NCBI RefSeq assembly: GCF_900753045.1
Contig: NZ_CAADXO010000035.1
Coordinates: forward strand, 1 to 15,993
Length of the DNA: 15,993 bases
Origin: an uncultured Phascolarctobacterium sp.
GTDB taxonomy: Bacteria > Bacillota > Negativicutes > Acidaminococcales > Acidaminococcaceae
Direction of reading: 5' to 3'
This document shows, piece by piece, positions 6,092-13,660 of this stretch. The translations under genes and the position numbers were made by a program. Below the pieces are notes generated by a model, which had not been told where the DNA came from, searched no databases, and was given only the letters and a program-made list of their open reading frames with translations. Each line of letters opens with the position of its first letter. The first letter of the stretch is position 1.

Positions 6092-7231
6092 TTAGTATAA
6101 CAGCTTGTTAGCAATAACCAGACGTTGGATTTGGTTGGTGCCTTCGTAGATTTGCATGATTTTAGCGTCACGCATCATCTTCTCTACAGGGTACTCTTTG
6201 GTGTAGCCATAGCCGCCCATTACCTGAACAGCGTCGGTGGTTACTTGCATAGCAACGTCAGCGGCATAGCATTTAGCCATAGCAGCCTCTTTGGAGAATT
6301 CCATGCCCTGGTCACGCATCCAGCAAGCCTTTTGAACCATGAGGCGAGCGGTTTCAACCTTCATAGCCATGTCAGCCAGCATGCCTTGAACCATTTGGAA
6401 GGAAGCAATCGGTTGGCCAAACTGACGGCGCTCTTTAGCATATTTAACAGCGCAATCCAGAGCAGCCTGAGCGATACCTACGGAAACAGCGCCAACGAAC
6501 GGACGAGCACTGTCTAAGGTGTTCATAGCAATACGGAAGCCTTCGCCTTCGCGGCCTACGCGATAGGACTCAGGAATAACAACGTCTTGCAGAACCAGCT
6601 CGGTAGTATTGGAAGGACGGATGCCCATTTTGTTTTCTTTCTTGCCAACGGAGAAGCCCGGGGTGTCTTTCGGAACGATGAAAGCAGTCAAACCACGGAT
6701 ACCGCCGGTTTTACGGGTGTTAGCGAATACCAGGAAGATTTCTGCCAGACCACCGTTGGTGATGAACATTTTGGTACCGTTCAGAGTGTAGGTACCCTCT
6801 TCCTTGTTGTGTACAGCACGGGTAGAAACACCGCCTGCATCACTGCCTGCACCGGGTTCGGTCAGAGCGAAAGCAGCCAGACCGCCGTTGTTCAGGATAT
6901 CGCAATACATTTTCTTTTGCTCATCGGTGCCTGCCAGCAGAACAGGTACAGTTGCCAGGCTGTTGGCAGCCAAAGAGGTTGCAACACCTGCGCAGCCTTT
7001 GCCCAGCTCTTCATAAATGGTAGCAACAGAAATGCTGTCCAGGCCGGGGCCATCTAATTCTTCCGGAACAATAACGTTCAGCAAGCCCATTTCGTTAGCC
7101 TTGTCAATCAGGCCGTCACGCATATGGTTTTCTGCATCCATTTCAGCAGCATAAGGAGTAATTTCTTTTTCAACAAACTCCCTTACCATTTCCTGTAATT
7201 CTAATTGTTCCTCGTTTAATGCAAAATCCAT
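6092..7231 (-). CDS. Acyl-CoA dehydrogenase family protein
   Basis: This FAD enzyme oxidises acyl-CoA to the 2,3-enoyl-CoA. The 379-residue length is standard for short/medium-chain members. The start M-D-F-A-L-N-E-E-Q-L is typical. The FAD/substrate motif A-F-A-L-T-E-P-G-A-G-S-D-A-G lies around 121-134, F-I-T-N-G about 155-159, R-x-Q-F-G-Q-P-I about 270-277, and the catalytic base is E363 in I-Y-E-G-T-N-Q-I-Q-R. The ATG at 7231 is preferred over the adjacent ATG at 7234 because AAGGAGG is then 5 rather than 2 nt away. No etfAB, thiolase or crotonase gene is nearby, so substrate (butyryl-CoA or other) is open. It follows a thioesterase gene by about 65 nt and is probably co-transcribed with it. 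Confidence 0.93.
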   Translation of the reverse strand: MDFALNEEQLELQEMVREFVEKEITPYAAEMDAENHMRDGLIDKANEMGLLNVIVPEELDGPGLDSISVATIYEELGKGCAGVATSLAANSLATVPVLLAGTDEQKKMYCDILNNGGLAAFALTEPGAGSDAGGVSTRAVHNKEEGTYTLNGTKMFITNGGLAEIFLVFANTRKTGGIRGLTAFIVPKDTPGFSVGKKENKMGIRPSNTTELVLQDVVIPESYRVGREGEGFRIAMNTLDSARPFVGAVSVGIAQAALDCAVKYAKERRQFGQPIASFQMVQGMLADMAMKVETARLMVQKACWMRDQGMEFSKEAAMAKCYAADVAMQVTTDAVQVMGGYGYTKEYPVEKMMRDAKIMQIYEGTNQIQRLVIANKLLY

Positions 7232-7295
7232 CATATCCTCCTTGATATCAAGCGGTCTTCCGCGTCATTTCCCTTCCAAATCAACTCAGGCAAGC

Positions 7296-7742
7296 TCACC
7301 ATTTGGCGGGTATTTCTTTAAATCTGTCGACGACAAACATTGTTGTTAAAATCGTCCCAATTAAATTCTTTTTGCTGTCAGTCATTTCAGCCTCAATAAC
7401 CATCGTAGAATGTCCGGAATGCTTAATATGGCTTCGTACCGTTAAGGTTGTCGGCTCATGGACACCTTTGATAAAATTCATGCTGAAATTAAGAGTTGCC
7501 ACTACAGCGCCCACGCTTGCACCGGTAACACCCAGAACGGAGTCTGCCAAGGCCAACATCACTCCGCCGTGACAAATGTCACGATGATTAAAATGCTTCG
7601 CCGGATCAACGTCAATGCTGACTTCAGCACTGCCACACTTTATCTCACCAATATGCACACCGAATTTAGTCATAAAATTATTATCTGTGTACATCTGGCG
7701 AATATAGGCAGGAACATCCTTGACCTGCTCCACAGCTATCAT
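7296..7742 (-). CDS. PaaI family (hotdog-fold) thioesterase
   Basis: The 148-residue hotdog-fold protein carries the PaaI/YdiI signature: N-H-R-D-I-C-H-G-G-V-M-L-A-L-A-D (residues 52-67), where H58-G59-G60 and D67 are in the usual active-site region. The following A-T-L-N-F-S-M-N-F-I-K-G strand is also typical. Such enzymes hydrolyse acyl- or aryl-CoA thioesters and act as tetramers. The ATG at 7742 is preceded by GAAAGG at very short spacing, so the start is less certain than its neighbours'; a GTG three codons in is an alternative. Its location just upstream of an acyl-CoA dehydrogenase suggests release of CoA from a shared acyl-CoA pool, but the substrate is not identifiable. Confidence 0.88.
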   Translation of the reverse strand: MIAVEQVKDVPAYIRQMYTDNNFMTKFGVHIGEIKCGSAEVSIDVDPAKHFNHRDICHGGVMLALADSVLGVTGASVGAVVATLNFSMNFIKGVHEPTTLTVRSHIKHSGHSTMVIEAEMTDSKKNLIGTILTTMFVVDRFKEIPAKW

Positions 7743-7790
7743 CGCCTTTCTTCAGACAGCAGAAAATATTACTGTCAATATATCTTTGAT

Positions 7791-7819
7791 ATTTTACCAC
7801 AAAACAGCGCTTAACTCAA
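7791..7819 (-). promoter_or_regulatory. Promoter of the thioesterase/acyl-CoA dehydrogenase unit
   Basis: On the minus strand TTGAGT (complement of 7814-7819) and TAAAAT (complement of 7791-7796) are separated by 17 nt. Immediately downstream is a small inverted repeat, ATATC-TTT-GATAT (7780-7792), and further on GACAG/CTGTC (7755-7759, 7772-7776). Either could be an operator, but both are short. Confidence 0.6.
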
Positions 7820-7896
7820 CAGTTTCATGCAAAAAAATAAGCTGAAAGGAAAGTTTTAGGGATAATTTTTTCAATAATCGCACTTTGGTATAAGCG

Positions 7897-7936
7897 CGAA
7901 ACAAAATGGCTGCCGCACTTTGAGTACAGCAGCCAT
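7897..7936 (-). terminator. Intrinsic terminator of the glutamine synthetase gene
   Basis: ATGGCTGC (7906-7913) and GCAGCCAT (7929-7936) form a perfect eight-bp stem with a partly paired inner part (ACT/AGT). On the minus strand a T-rich tail TTTTGTTTCG follows. It lies 16 nt beyond the stop codon. Confidence 0.82.
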
Positions 7937-7952
7937 GCAAGAAGCAGATAAA

Positions 7953-9875
7953 TTAATCGATAATATTTTGCTTGTAATCGTGATACAGAGTCTTGAGCTC
8001 TTCCATAGTTGCTCCCATCTCAACCTTGAGCTTGGAAACAGTATCGTAGTCGCCCTCGGCAACAGCTCTGCGGATAGCAGTGAAGATGCTCTTCTCTTCG
8101 AAGGAATCCTTAGCCAGCTTAGCACGCAGGTTCTGAATCTTACGCCACATTGCCAAGTCGCAGTCGGTGCAGGTTTCCTGGTTATGCAGGCGCTTCATAT
8201 CGATAACAGCCTGATAGTTTTCCGGAATCAGACGAGTCAAAAGCTCGGTTTTCCAGCGAATCAGCGCACCCTGCATGAAGGAGTCGATATATTCCTTCTT
8301 CAGGATATTGCCTTGAGTGAGCACGGCAACTTTTTCCGGATATTTTTCGAAAGCGCAGAGATTTTCCCAAACGGTAGCAGGCGGTTCACCGAACAGCTTG
8401 CTGCGTTCTTCAGCACTGAAATCTTCAAACACATCTTCCTCAGTACGGTATTGACGGTCGGTATCCAAATAGAAGCCCTCTTCGCCGGCCTTCTTGGAAA
8501 TCTCCTTTTCCAAAGCCTTCAGGTCCTTGCCGGATTCTACGCAAGCCTTGATACCGTCGAGGCAGGACAGGTAGAAGGCTGCAATGGCGATGTAGGTATT
8601 GGTGTACGGGTTCGGAGAACGCATTTCGATACGGGTAGCTTTATCGTTGTCCAGATCGCGGATCAGGCCTGCAAGAATGGTTCTGTTACGGGACGGGTTA
8701 TCCGGGCTCAGACCGAGGCTGGTAACGATGCAGACAGGAGCCTCGAAGCCGGGTTTCAGACGGTTCAGAGAGTCAATGGTGCAGGAGATAAACGGATTGG
8801 TTACCTCGTAGTTTTTCAAAAGGCCCATGAGAGCGCCGTAGCCGATAGCGGACAGGAAGTCCTCATGCATATCCTTCGGCGAGAACAGGTTGACAATCTT
8901 GCCGTTTTTCATTTTTGCGGCAATGCCTACATGCGTATGCTCACCGCTGCCTGCAACGCCGGGAATCGGTTTAGCCTGGAAGGAAACCTCAAGACCGTTC
9001 ATACGGAAAATCTCTTTAACGATGATACGTGCCAAAAGCTCGTTATCTGCAGTCTGTACGCCGCTGCTGAACTTCCAGTCAACCTCAAGCTGCTCCATAA
9101 CGTGAGTCATATGACCTGCGGCATCAATCTGACCTTTAACGCCGCCACATTCCTTATGGCCCATTTCAGGCTCCAGGCCGTACAGCTCCAAAGTCTGAAT
9201 AGTCTGCTCCAATGCAGTACGTACGTTGCCGCGGGTACGCTGCCAATATTGCTCCTGCATTACCTGAGAAGAGCTCAGAGCCTCCAGCGGTGCGTCTTCA
9301 CGCGGAGTTTTTACCCAAAATTCCAGCTCGGTAGCACTGGTGAAGAGCAACTTTTCAATCTCAGCAGGATTTACATGCTCCAGACCGGCAATTACCGGAT
9401 GCTTAGCAAACAAATCCATGATTTCTTTTTCTACATAAGCCAGAGTATCATTCAAAATAGAGCGGGAATCAACATGATTGCCGTTATGAATCAAATAGCA
9501 AGGAATGCGCAGAGTACCGATCATGCGACCGCTTTCTGCATCAAAATGCTCATAATTATAATCAACAAACCAGTTAACGGTTTTATCAACCTTCATATCA
9601 ACGCGGGCATCGTTCAGAGTAGCGATACCGGTCAGTACAACGGAGGAGCCGTCAGTCTGTGCTGCGCTGCCTGCCAAAAAGCCATCGATATCCTCGATGA
9701 AAATCTTCATCGGGATTTTTTCGTCGGTATCATTACCGGCAAAATCCACACCCATCAGAGATACAAACTGAATCTCCGGATGCAGAGTCAGAAGCTCACG
9801 CAGAGTGCTTTCATTTTGTTCTTCAGGTTTAATTACGTACAGTAAATCTTTGTTGTTCATGATCAGTGCAGCCAT
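7953..9875 (-). CDS. Glutamine synthetase, long form with C-terminal extension
   Basis: Glutamine synthetase makes glutamine from glutamate, ammonia and ATP. At 640 residues this one falls between the common type I (about 440-470) and type III (about 700). An N-terminal beta-grasp region (about 37-165) precedes the catalytic domain. Visible core motifs: T-E-L-E-F (182-186, metal-binding glutamates), G-S-G-E-H-T-H-V-G (309-317, metal His and ATP loop), S-R-N-R-T-I (395-400) and R-I-E-M-R-S-P-N-P (415-423, glutamate-gate/arginine region). After A-F-Y-L-S-C-L-D-G-I the last ~195 residues are a mostly helical, charged extension. I see no type I adenylylation loop (N-L-Y-D/E-L). AAGGAGG lies 7 nt before the ATG at 9875. 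It is monocistronic, with its own promoter, structured leader and terminator. Confidence 0.92.
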   Translation of the reverse strand: MAALIMNNKDLLYVIKPEEQNESTLRELLTLHPEIQFVSLMGVDFAGNDTDEKIPMKIFIEDIDGFLAGSAAQTDGSSVVLTGIATLNDARVDMKVDKTVNWFVDYNYEHFDAESGRMIGTLRIPCYLIHNGNHVDSRSILNDTLAYVEKEIMDLFAKHPVIAGLEHVNPAEIEKLLFTSATELEFWVKTPREDAPLEALSSSQVMQEQYWQRTRGNVRTALEQTIQTLELYGLEPEMGHKECGGVKGQIDAAGHMTHVMEQLEVDWKFSSGVQTADNELLARIIVKEIFRMNGLEVSFQAKPIPGVAGSGEHTHVGIAAKMKNGKIVNLFSPKDMHEDFLSAIGYGALMGLLKNYEVTNPFISCTIDSLNRLKPGFEAPVCIVTSLGLSPDNPSRNRTILAGLIRDLDNDKATRIEMRSPNPYTNTYIAIAAFYLSCLDGIKACVESGKDLKALEKEISKKAGEEGFYLDTDRQYRTEEDVFEDFSAEERSKLFGEPPATVWENLCAFEKYPEKVAVLTQGNILKKEYIDSFMQGALIRWKTELLTRLIPENYQAVIDMKRLHNQETCTDCDLAMWRKIQNLRAKLAKDSFEEKSIFTAIRRAVAEGDYDTVSKLKVEMGATMEELKTLYHDYKQNIID

Positions 9876-9912
9876 AAGGCTGCCTCCTTTCTCAATACTC
9901 CCTAATTATCAT

Positions 9913-9943
9913 GCTGCAGAAACATGCTCCCTACATATTTTCT
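9913..9943 (-). repeat. Second leader hairpin upstream of glutamine synthetase
   Basis: In the leader transcript GCAGAAA pairs with TTTCTGC, and after one bulged A a TATG/CATG stem continues to a purine-rich loop. A GGGAG in the loop resembles a Shine-Dalgarno. Another TAGGGAG occurs about 20 nt downstream. It lies between the attenuator-like hairpin and the real Shine-Dalgarno. Confidence 0.45.
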
Positions 9944-9950
9944 GCAAGAT

Positions 9951-10012
9951 AAACGAAAAAGGACCTTTTTAAGCATGGACATACTACTTCCTTACTCAAA
10001 AAAGTCCTCGTT
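9951..10012 (-). promoter_or_regulatory. Candidate transcription attenuator in the glutamine synthetase leader
   Basis: In the minus-strand transcript the arms given by 9995-10007 and 9961-9973 pair over 13 bp (two G-U wobbles) and are followed directly by TTTTTCGTTT (complement of 9951-9960). This is the form of an intrinsic terminator. AACGA/TCGTT adds an outer stem. It lies between the promoter (10025-10054) and the start codon (9875), so if it terminates it would reduce glutamine synthetase expression. The alternative is that it terminates holA read-through. Confidence 0.55.
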
Positions 10013-10024
10013 GACTGTTCCATT

Positions 10025-10054
10025 ATTATAGCAGATATTAAGTGCTTTTGTCCA
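10025..10054 (-). promoter_or_regulatory. Promoter of glutamine synthetase
   Basis: On the minus strand TGGACA (complement of 10049-10054), an 18-nt spacer and a perfect TATAAT (complement of 10025-10030) preceded by TGC (extended -10). The predicted leader is about 140 nt long. I find no GlnR-type TGT-N-A/T-N-ACA palindrome nearby. Confidence 0.75.
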
Positions 10055-10078
10055 GCTTTAATTTCTGAGGATAAGATA

Positions 10079-11149
10079 TCATGCAAGCAGGCGGACAAGT
10101 ATTTCCTCCAGCTTTTCGTAGCCGCGTCCGCCCTGACGCAGCTTGATATTCATATCCGATAATCCCAATAGCGCTTCCGTCAGACGTTTTTCGTCAAAGC
10201 GCCTGCTGTCGCGCTCCAAAAATCTGTAGGCATATGGGCTGCGCATCCCCAGCTCCTCCATAATGCCCTTCTGGTCGTAGCCTCTGCGCTTCAGCTCCAG
10301 ATAACGCAGCACCTGACGCAGCTTAAAAGCGACAGTTGCACTGAGCGGCAGGATATAGGTTCCGTGCTTGCGTTCGCCCGCCAGCAGCTCCAGACATTGC
10401 TTCAGCTTGCCAGCCATAATATAATTGGTCAGCGCAAAAGATGAGGCGTTGGGCAACAGCGCGAACACATTCAGCACATCTTCTTCCGTCCATTCCCTGC
10501 GTCCTGCGGCATAAATTGCCAGCTTGCCGATTTCCTGCTGCAGTAAATCCAGCGGAATTTCTTCCTTCACCGGCTCGATGTATTCGCTGATGGCGGCCAG
10601 CGCATCTCTGGTAAAATGCGCGCCGTATACTGCTGCCTGCGCATACAGCCAGTCATCCAGCTCTCTTTCCTTGATGCGCTCACACGGACAAATCAGCGCG
10701 CTTGCTTTGAGCTGTTTATAAAGCTTAGTCCGCTTATCCATTTTTTTACTGCTGATAACCATCAGGCAGTAATCCGGTACATCGCTGACTATCGCCGCCA
10801 GCTGCTCCATTTTCTTGGAATCGGTATCATCCTGCGCATCCGCAGCACTGTTTGCTTTGGCAGGCTTTGCTGCCCACAGCTTTTCATCCTTCAGGAAAAT
10901 CAGCGATTTGCCGCAGAAGAATGGATAGCTGTTGACGGCCGCCTGCAGCCCGGATAAATTGGTATCCTTGTCAAAGACCGTTATTTCGCGGTCAGCCTCC
11001 GGCGTATCGCCAAAAACATATTCCGGCAGTGCGGCAATAATGCTGTTGCGGTAGTAATCCTCCTCGCCGCACAAAAGCAGTACCTGCGCCTGCGGCAGCG
11101 GCTTATGCTGTTGTAATAGTGAAATCAGGTTTTCTGGTTTAATATCCAT
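10079..11149 (-). CDS. holA: DNA polymerase III subunit delta
   Basis: HolA is the clamp-loader delta subunit that opens the beta sliding clamp. The 356-residue length is usual. The N-terminus shows V-L-L-L-C-G-E-E-D-Y-Y (about 23-33), the family's degenerate nucleotide-binding start. F-C-G-K-S-L-I-F-L-K-D-E-K-L-W follows (about 77-91). Further on are D-L-L-Q-Q-E-I-G-K-L-A-I-Y-A (about 200-213), a classic delta motif, and the C-terminal helical collar with L-R-Q-G-G-R-G-Y-E-K-L-E. The ATG at 11149 has GAGGGA 6 nt upstream. comEC-holA adjacency is conserved in Firmicutes (Bacillus comEC-yqeN); here an XRE gene intervenes, ending 15 nt before holA, so holA likely uses the XRE promoter as well as read-through from comEC. 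Confidence 0.93.
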   Translation of the reverse strand: MDIKPENLISLLQQHKPLPQAQVLLLCGEEDYYRNSIIAALPEYVFGDTPEADREITVFDKDTNLSGLQAAVNSYPFFCGKSLIFLKDEKLWAAKPAKANSAADAQDDTDSKKMEQLAAIVSDVPDYCLMVISSKKMDKRTKLYKQLKASALICPCERIKERELDDWLYAQAAVYGAHFTRDALAAISEYIEPVKEEIPLDLLQQEIGKLAIYAAGRREWTEEDVLNVFALLPNASSFALTNYIMAGKLKQCLELLAGERKHGTYILPLSATVAFKLRQVLRYLELKRRGYDQKGIMEELGMRSPYAYRFLERDSRRFDEKRLTEALLGLSDMNIKLRQGGRGYEKLEEILVRLLA

Positions 11150-11164
11150 CTGTATTCCCTCTTA

Positions 11165-11449
11165 TTATTTTTCTAACGGTACAATGGCTAAGGTCTTGCC
11201 TAAAGGTGCAAGTATTTTTAAGATTGTACTGATTTTAGGAATAGAGGTACCGTTTTCCATTCTGGCAATTACAGGTTGCTTTACTCCGCTCAAAAGCTCT
11301 AATTGCTTTTGGGTTATTCCCTTATCCTGACGTGCCTTGATCAGTTCCCCGATTAAAGCAACTCGCAAATCACTTGCAGAAATTTCTTCCGGTGTAAAAA
11401 TATTCTTTCTGACATCCTGCCATTCATAGCCCACTGCACTATTTTTCAC
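11165..11449 (-). CDS. XRE family HTH transcriptional regulator, HigA-like orphan antitoxin
   Basis: The 94-residue protein carries one helix-turn-helix domain (about 31-88): L-I-K-A-R-Q-D-K-G-I-T-Q-K-Q-L-E-L-L-S-G then a recognition-helix region V-K-Q-P-V-I-A-R-M-E-N-G. The C-terminal P-L-G-K-T-L-A-I-V-P-L is typical of HigA-type antitoxins. A GTG at 11449 is chosen because AAGGAG (complement of 11459-11464) lies 8 nt upstream; a GTG at 11458 overlaps that site. In HigBA loci the RelE-like toxin normally lies directly upstream, but here comEC ends there, so the toxin partner is missing. It is AT-richer than comEC and holA, which it separates, suggesting acquisition. A palindrome over its promoter implies autoregulation. 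Confidence 0.85.
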   Translation of the reverse strand: MKNSAVGYEWQDVRKNIFTPEEISASDLRVALIGELIKARQDKGITQKQLELLSGVKQPVIARMENGTSIPKISTILKILAPLGKTLAIVPLEK

Positions 11450-11478
11450 TTTCCTCACTCCTTAATTACTCTCCTTTA

Positions 11479-11507
11479 ATTATAACTTATGAGTTATATT
11501 TTGACAA
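11479..11507 (-). promoter_or_regulatory. Promoter with palindromic operator for the XRE regulator
   Basis: On the minus strand TTGTCA (complement of 11502-11507), 17-nt spacer, TATAAT (complement of 11479-11484). The inverted repeat TATAACT-TATG-AGTTATA (11481-11498) covers the -10 and most of the spacer, the expected place for a repressor site. The -35 starts 5 nt from the comEC stop. Confidence 0.78.
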
Positions 11508-11512
11508 CAGCT

Positions 11513-13660
11513 TCACTGTAAATCAGCGTAGCCATAGCATTTTATTCCCTCTGCGTCAAAAACAACTTTAATGCACCCCAGCTCATCCGTTCGGACAACA
11601 GCGCTGCCTATTGCCTGCAAACGCTCCAGTGTTTCCTGATGCGGATGGCCGTAGCGGTTGCCGCGACCGCAGGAAATCACCGTCAGCCGTGGGCGCACCT
11701 GCTCCAGAAATTCCATACTGCTGCTGTAATGCGAACCGTGGTGTCCTGCCTTCAGCACAGTGTACTGCTGCAGCTGCAGCCCTCGCTCGCGTTCTTCCCC
11801 CATGTCGCCTGTAAACAGTACGCTGCCCCGCGCGCTGTGCAGCGCCGCCAACGTGCTGGCTTCGTTACCCGGCACAGCCTGCTGCGGCACATCAACCAAA
11901 ACAAGCTCTGCATTATCATCCAACGTATAGCGTTCACCGCTCTGCACCACATGCACCTGCGTCCTGCCGGCCTGCGCCAAAATTTCCTGCTGCACCCTTT
12001 GGCTTTCCTCTGTAAGTGCTTCATTGGGCAGGAGCAGCTTTTTTACCCGCAGCTGTCGCAATAAATCCGCCGCAGCACCCACATGGTCAAAATCATAATG
12101 GCTTAAAAGCAGAATATCCGCTTCACGCTTGCCAAGATAGCGCAGAAATGGTGTTATCACGCGCGTTGCAGTCGAAAGATTTTTTAAGCCGCCGGTATCA
12201 ATAATTGCCAACCGCTGCGACGGCGTGACGATAACAGCACAGTCCCCCTGTCCCACATCCAGAAAATAGCAAGCTAACGGCAGCGTGCAATACTGCTGAT
12301 AAGCAAGCGTCCCGGCAAGCAGCAAGGCATGCAAAAGCAGGATACAGCGACGCTCCCTATTACTCCAAAATTGCAGCCATGGGAAATCTGCCCACACAAA
12401 GAGCGCTACATAATAGATTACAAAGCAATAAGCAGGCAGCTTGCCGATAACTACAGTGCTGTACGGCAGTTCGGCAAAAAAACGCGCCTGCGTCAGCACC
12501 TGCGCCGCAAACCAGGCAGCAAGCTGCAACAGATAATCACCGCAGGCAGGCAACAGTGCGCCCACGAGTGCCAACTGCGCCGCGATTTCCAACACCGGCA
12601 CCAGCACGATATTGCTTACCAGGGCAATCAGCGAAATTTGGTGAAAATAAAAAACCTCCAGCGGCAGTACAGCCAGCTGTGCTGCCAACGAAACTGCTGC
12701 CGCCTCGCCTATCGGCGCAGGCAAAGCCTGCGGCAGCAGCCTTTGGCATGCAGGAAGCAGCCACAAAAGACCGGCCGCCGCCCCAAACGATAACTGAAAA
12801 CCGATATCGGCCAGCCATAACGGCTGCAGGCACAACAGCAGTGACGCCACCAGACACAGCAAGCGCCCGCGCTCCGCACCGCTGCCGCCAAGCAGCAGAA
12901 CGCTGCTCATAGCCAGTGCTCGCAGCACCGGCGGACGCAAGCCGCAGAGCAAAGCATAGGCAGCCAGCAAAATGATAACAATAACCTTACGCCAGGGCAG
13001 CGGTACCCACTGCAGCAAAGCAAGCAGCAGGCCTGTGAGCAGCACAATATGCGTGCCCGAAACAGAAAGAAGATGTGCCAGCCCGTTATCCGTAAACAGC
13101 TCGCGCGTTTCTTCGTCCAGCCTGCTGCTGCCGCCAAGCACCATGCCGCTCAGCAGCGCCCCATATTCAGCGCCGGCTGCTGCCTCTATGCGCTCGCTCA
13201 GCTTTTTGTTCCACAAAGCAAAACGCTGCCACCACAAAACCTGCGGTTCTATCTTTAGTAGCTGCGCCTTGCGTAAACGTCCGCCCAGCTCCTGCACTCT
13301 GTTATAGCTTGCGGCGTCAAAGCCTCCGGGGTTACGCAGGCTGTCCAAGCGCTCCAGCGTCCCCTTAAGCACCACGCAGCCTACCTGCGGCAGCTCACCC
13401 TTCACGCTTACGCGCAAACGACCGCTGTAAGCAAGCTCTGTATCGCTATATACTTTTTCGCAACGCAGAACCGCACTGCTAAAGCCATCCAGTCTGCGCA
13501 CGCTCAAAGGTTCCACCGCACCCTGCACTACAACCTGCCGTCCGAAACAGGCAGCAAGCTGCTGCTCGGCGGACGGCGGCACGGTAAGCAGACGAAAAAA
13601 TAATATACAAAGCAGCATGAACGGTAAAAATAATCGTAGATAACGTGTTTTCTGCAGCAC
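11513..13660 (-). CDS. comEC: DNA internalization-related competence protein ComEC/Rec2
   Basis: ComEC forms the membrane channel for single-stranded DNA uptake during transformation. At 715 residues all three parts are present. There is an N-terminal membrane segment (about 8-24) plus the DUF4131 OB-like region up to about 180. A polytopic competence domain (about 190-440) includes N-G-L-A-H-L-L-S-V-S-G-T-H. A C-terminal metallo-beta-lactamase domain starts at L-D-V-G-Q-G-D-C and has L-S-H-Y-D-F-D-H-V-G (the HxDxDH metal site), L-F-T-G-D-M-G and K-A-G-H-H-G-S-H. The start is a GTG at 13660 overlapping the comEA stop by one base, with GGAGG 7 nt upstream. No frameshift is seen, so the gene looks functional. 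Leu/Ala-rich and GC-richer than its neighbours. Confidence 0.95.
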   Translation of the reverse strand: MLQKTRYLRLFLPFMLLCILFFRLLTVPPSAEQQLAACFGRQVVVQGAVEPLSVRRLDGFSSAVLRCEKVYSDTELAYSGRLRVSVKGELPQVGCVVLKGTLERLDSLRNPGGFDAASYNRVQELGGRLRKAQLLKIEPQVLWWQRFALWNKKLSERIEAAAGAEYGALLSGMVLGGSSRLDEETRELFTDNGLAHLLSVSGTHIVLLTGLLLALLQWVPLPWRKVIVIILLAAYALLCGLRPPVLRALAMSSVLLLGGSGAERGRLLCLVASLLLCLQPLWLADIGFQLSFGAAAGLLWLLPACQRLLPQALPAPIGEAAAVSLAAQLAVLPLEVFYFHQISLIALVSNIVLVPVLEIAAQLALVGALLPACGDYLLQLAAWFAAQVLTQARFFAELPYSTVVIGKLPAYCFVIYYVALFVWADFPWLQFWSNRERRCILLLHALLLAGTLAYQQYCTLPLACYFLDVGQGDCAVIVTPSQRLAIIDTGGLKNLSTATRVITPFLRYLGKREADILLLSHYDFDHVGAAADLLRQLRVKKLLLPNEALTEESQRVQQEILAQAGRTQVHVVQSGERYTLDDNAELVLVDVPQQAVPGNEASTLAALHSARGSVLFTGDMGEERERGLQLQQYTVLKAGHHGSHYSSSMEFLEQVRPRLTVISCGRGNRYGHPHQETLERLQAIGSAVVRTDELGCIKVVFDAEGIKCYGYADLQ

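Noticed and set aside
7920..9845. Very long (641-codon) plus-strand open frame
   Set aside because: It lies entirely opposite the glutamine synthetase gene, has no ribosome binding site and no recognisable motifs. It is open because of the codon use of the real gene.
11459..11512. HigB/RelE toxin gene upstream of the XRE antitoxin
   Set aside because: Only about 50 nt separate the XRE gene from the comEC stop, and they are filled by the promoter and operator. There is no room for a toxin.
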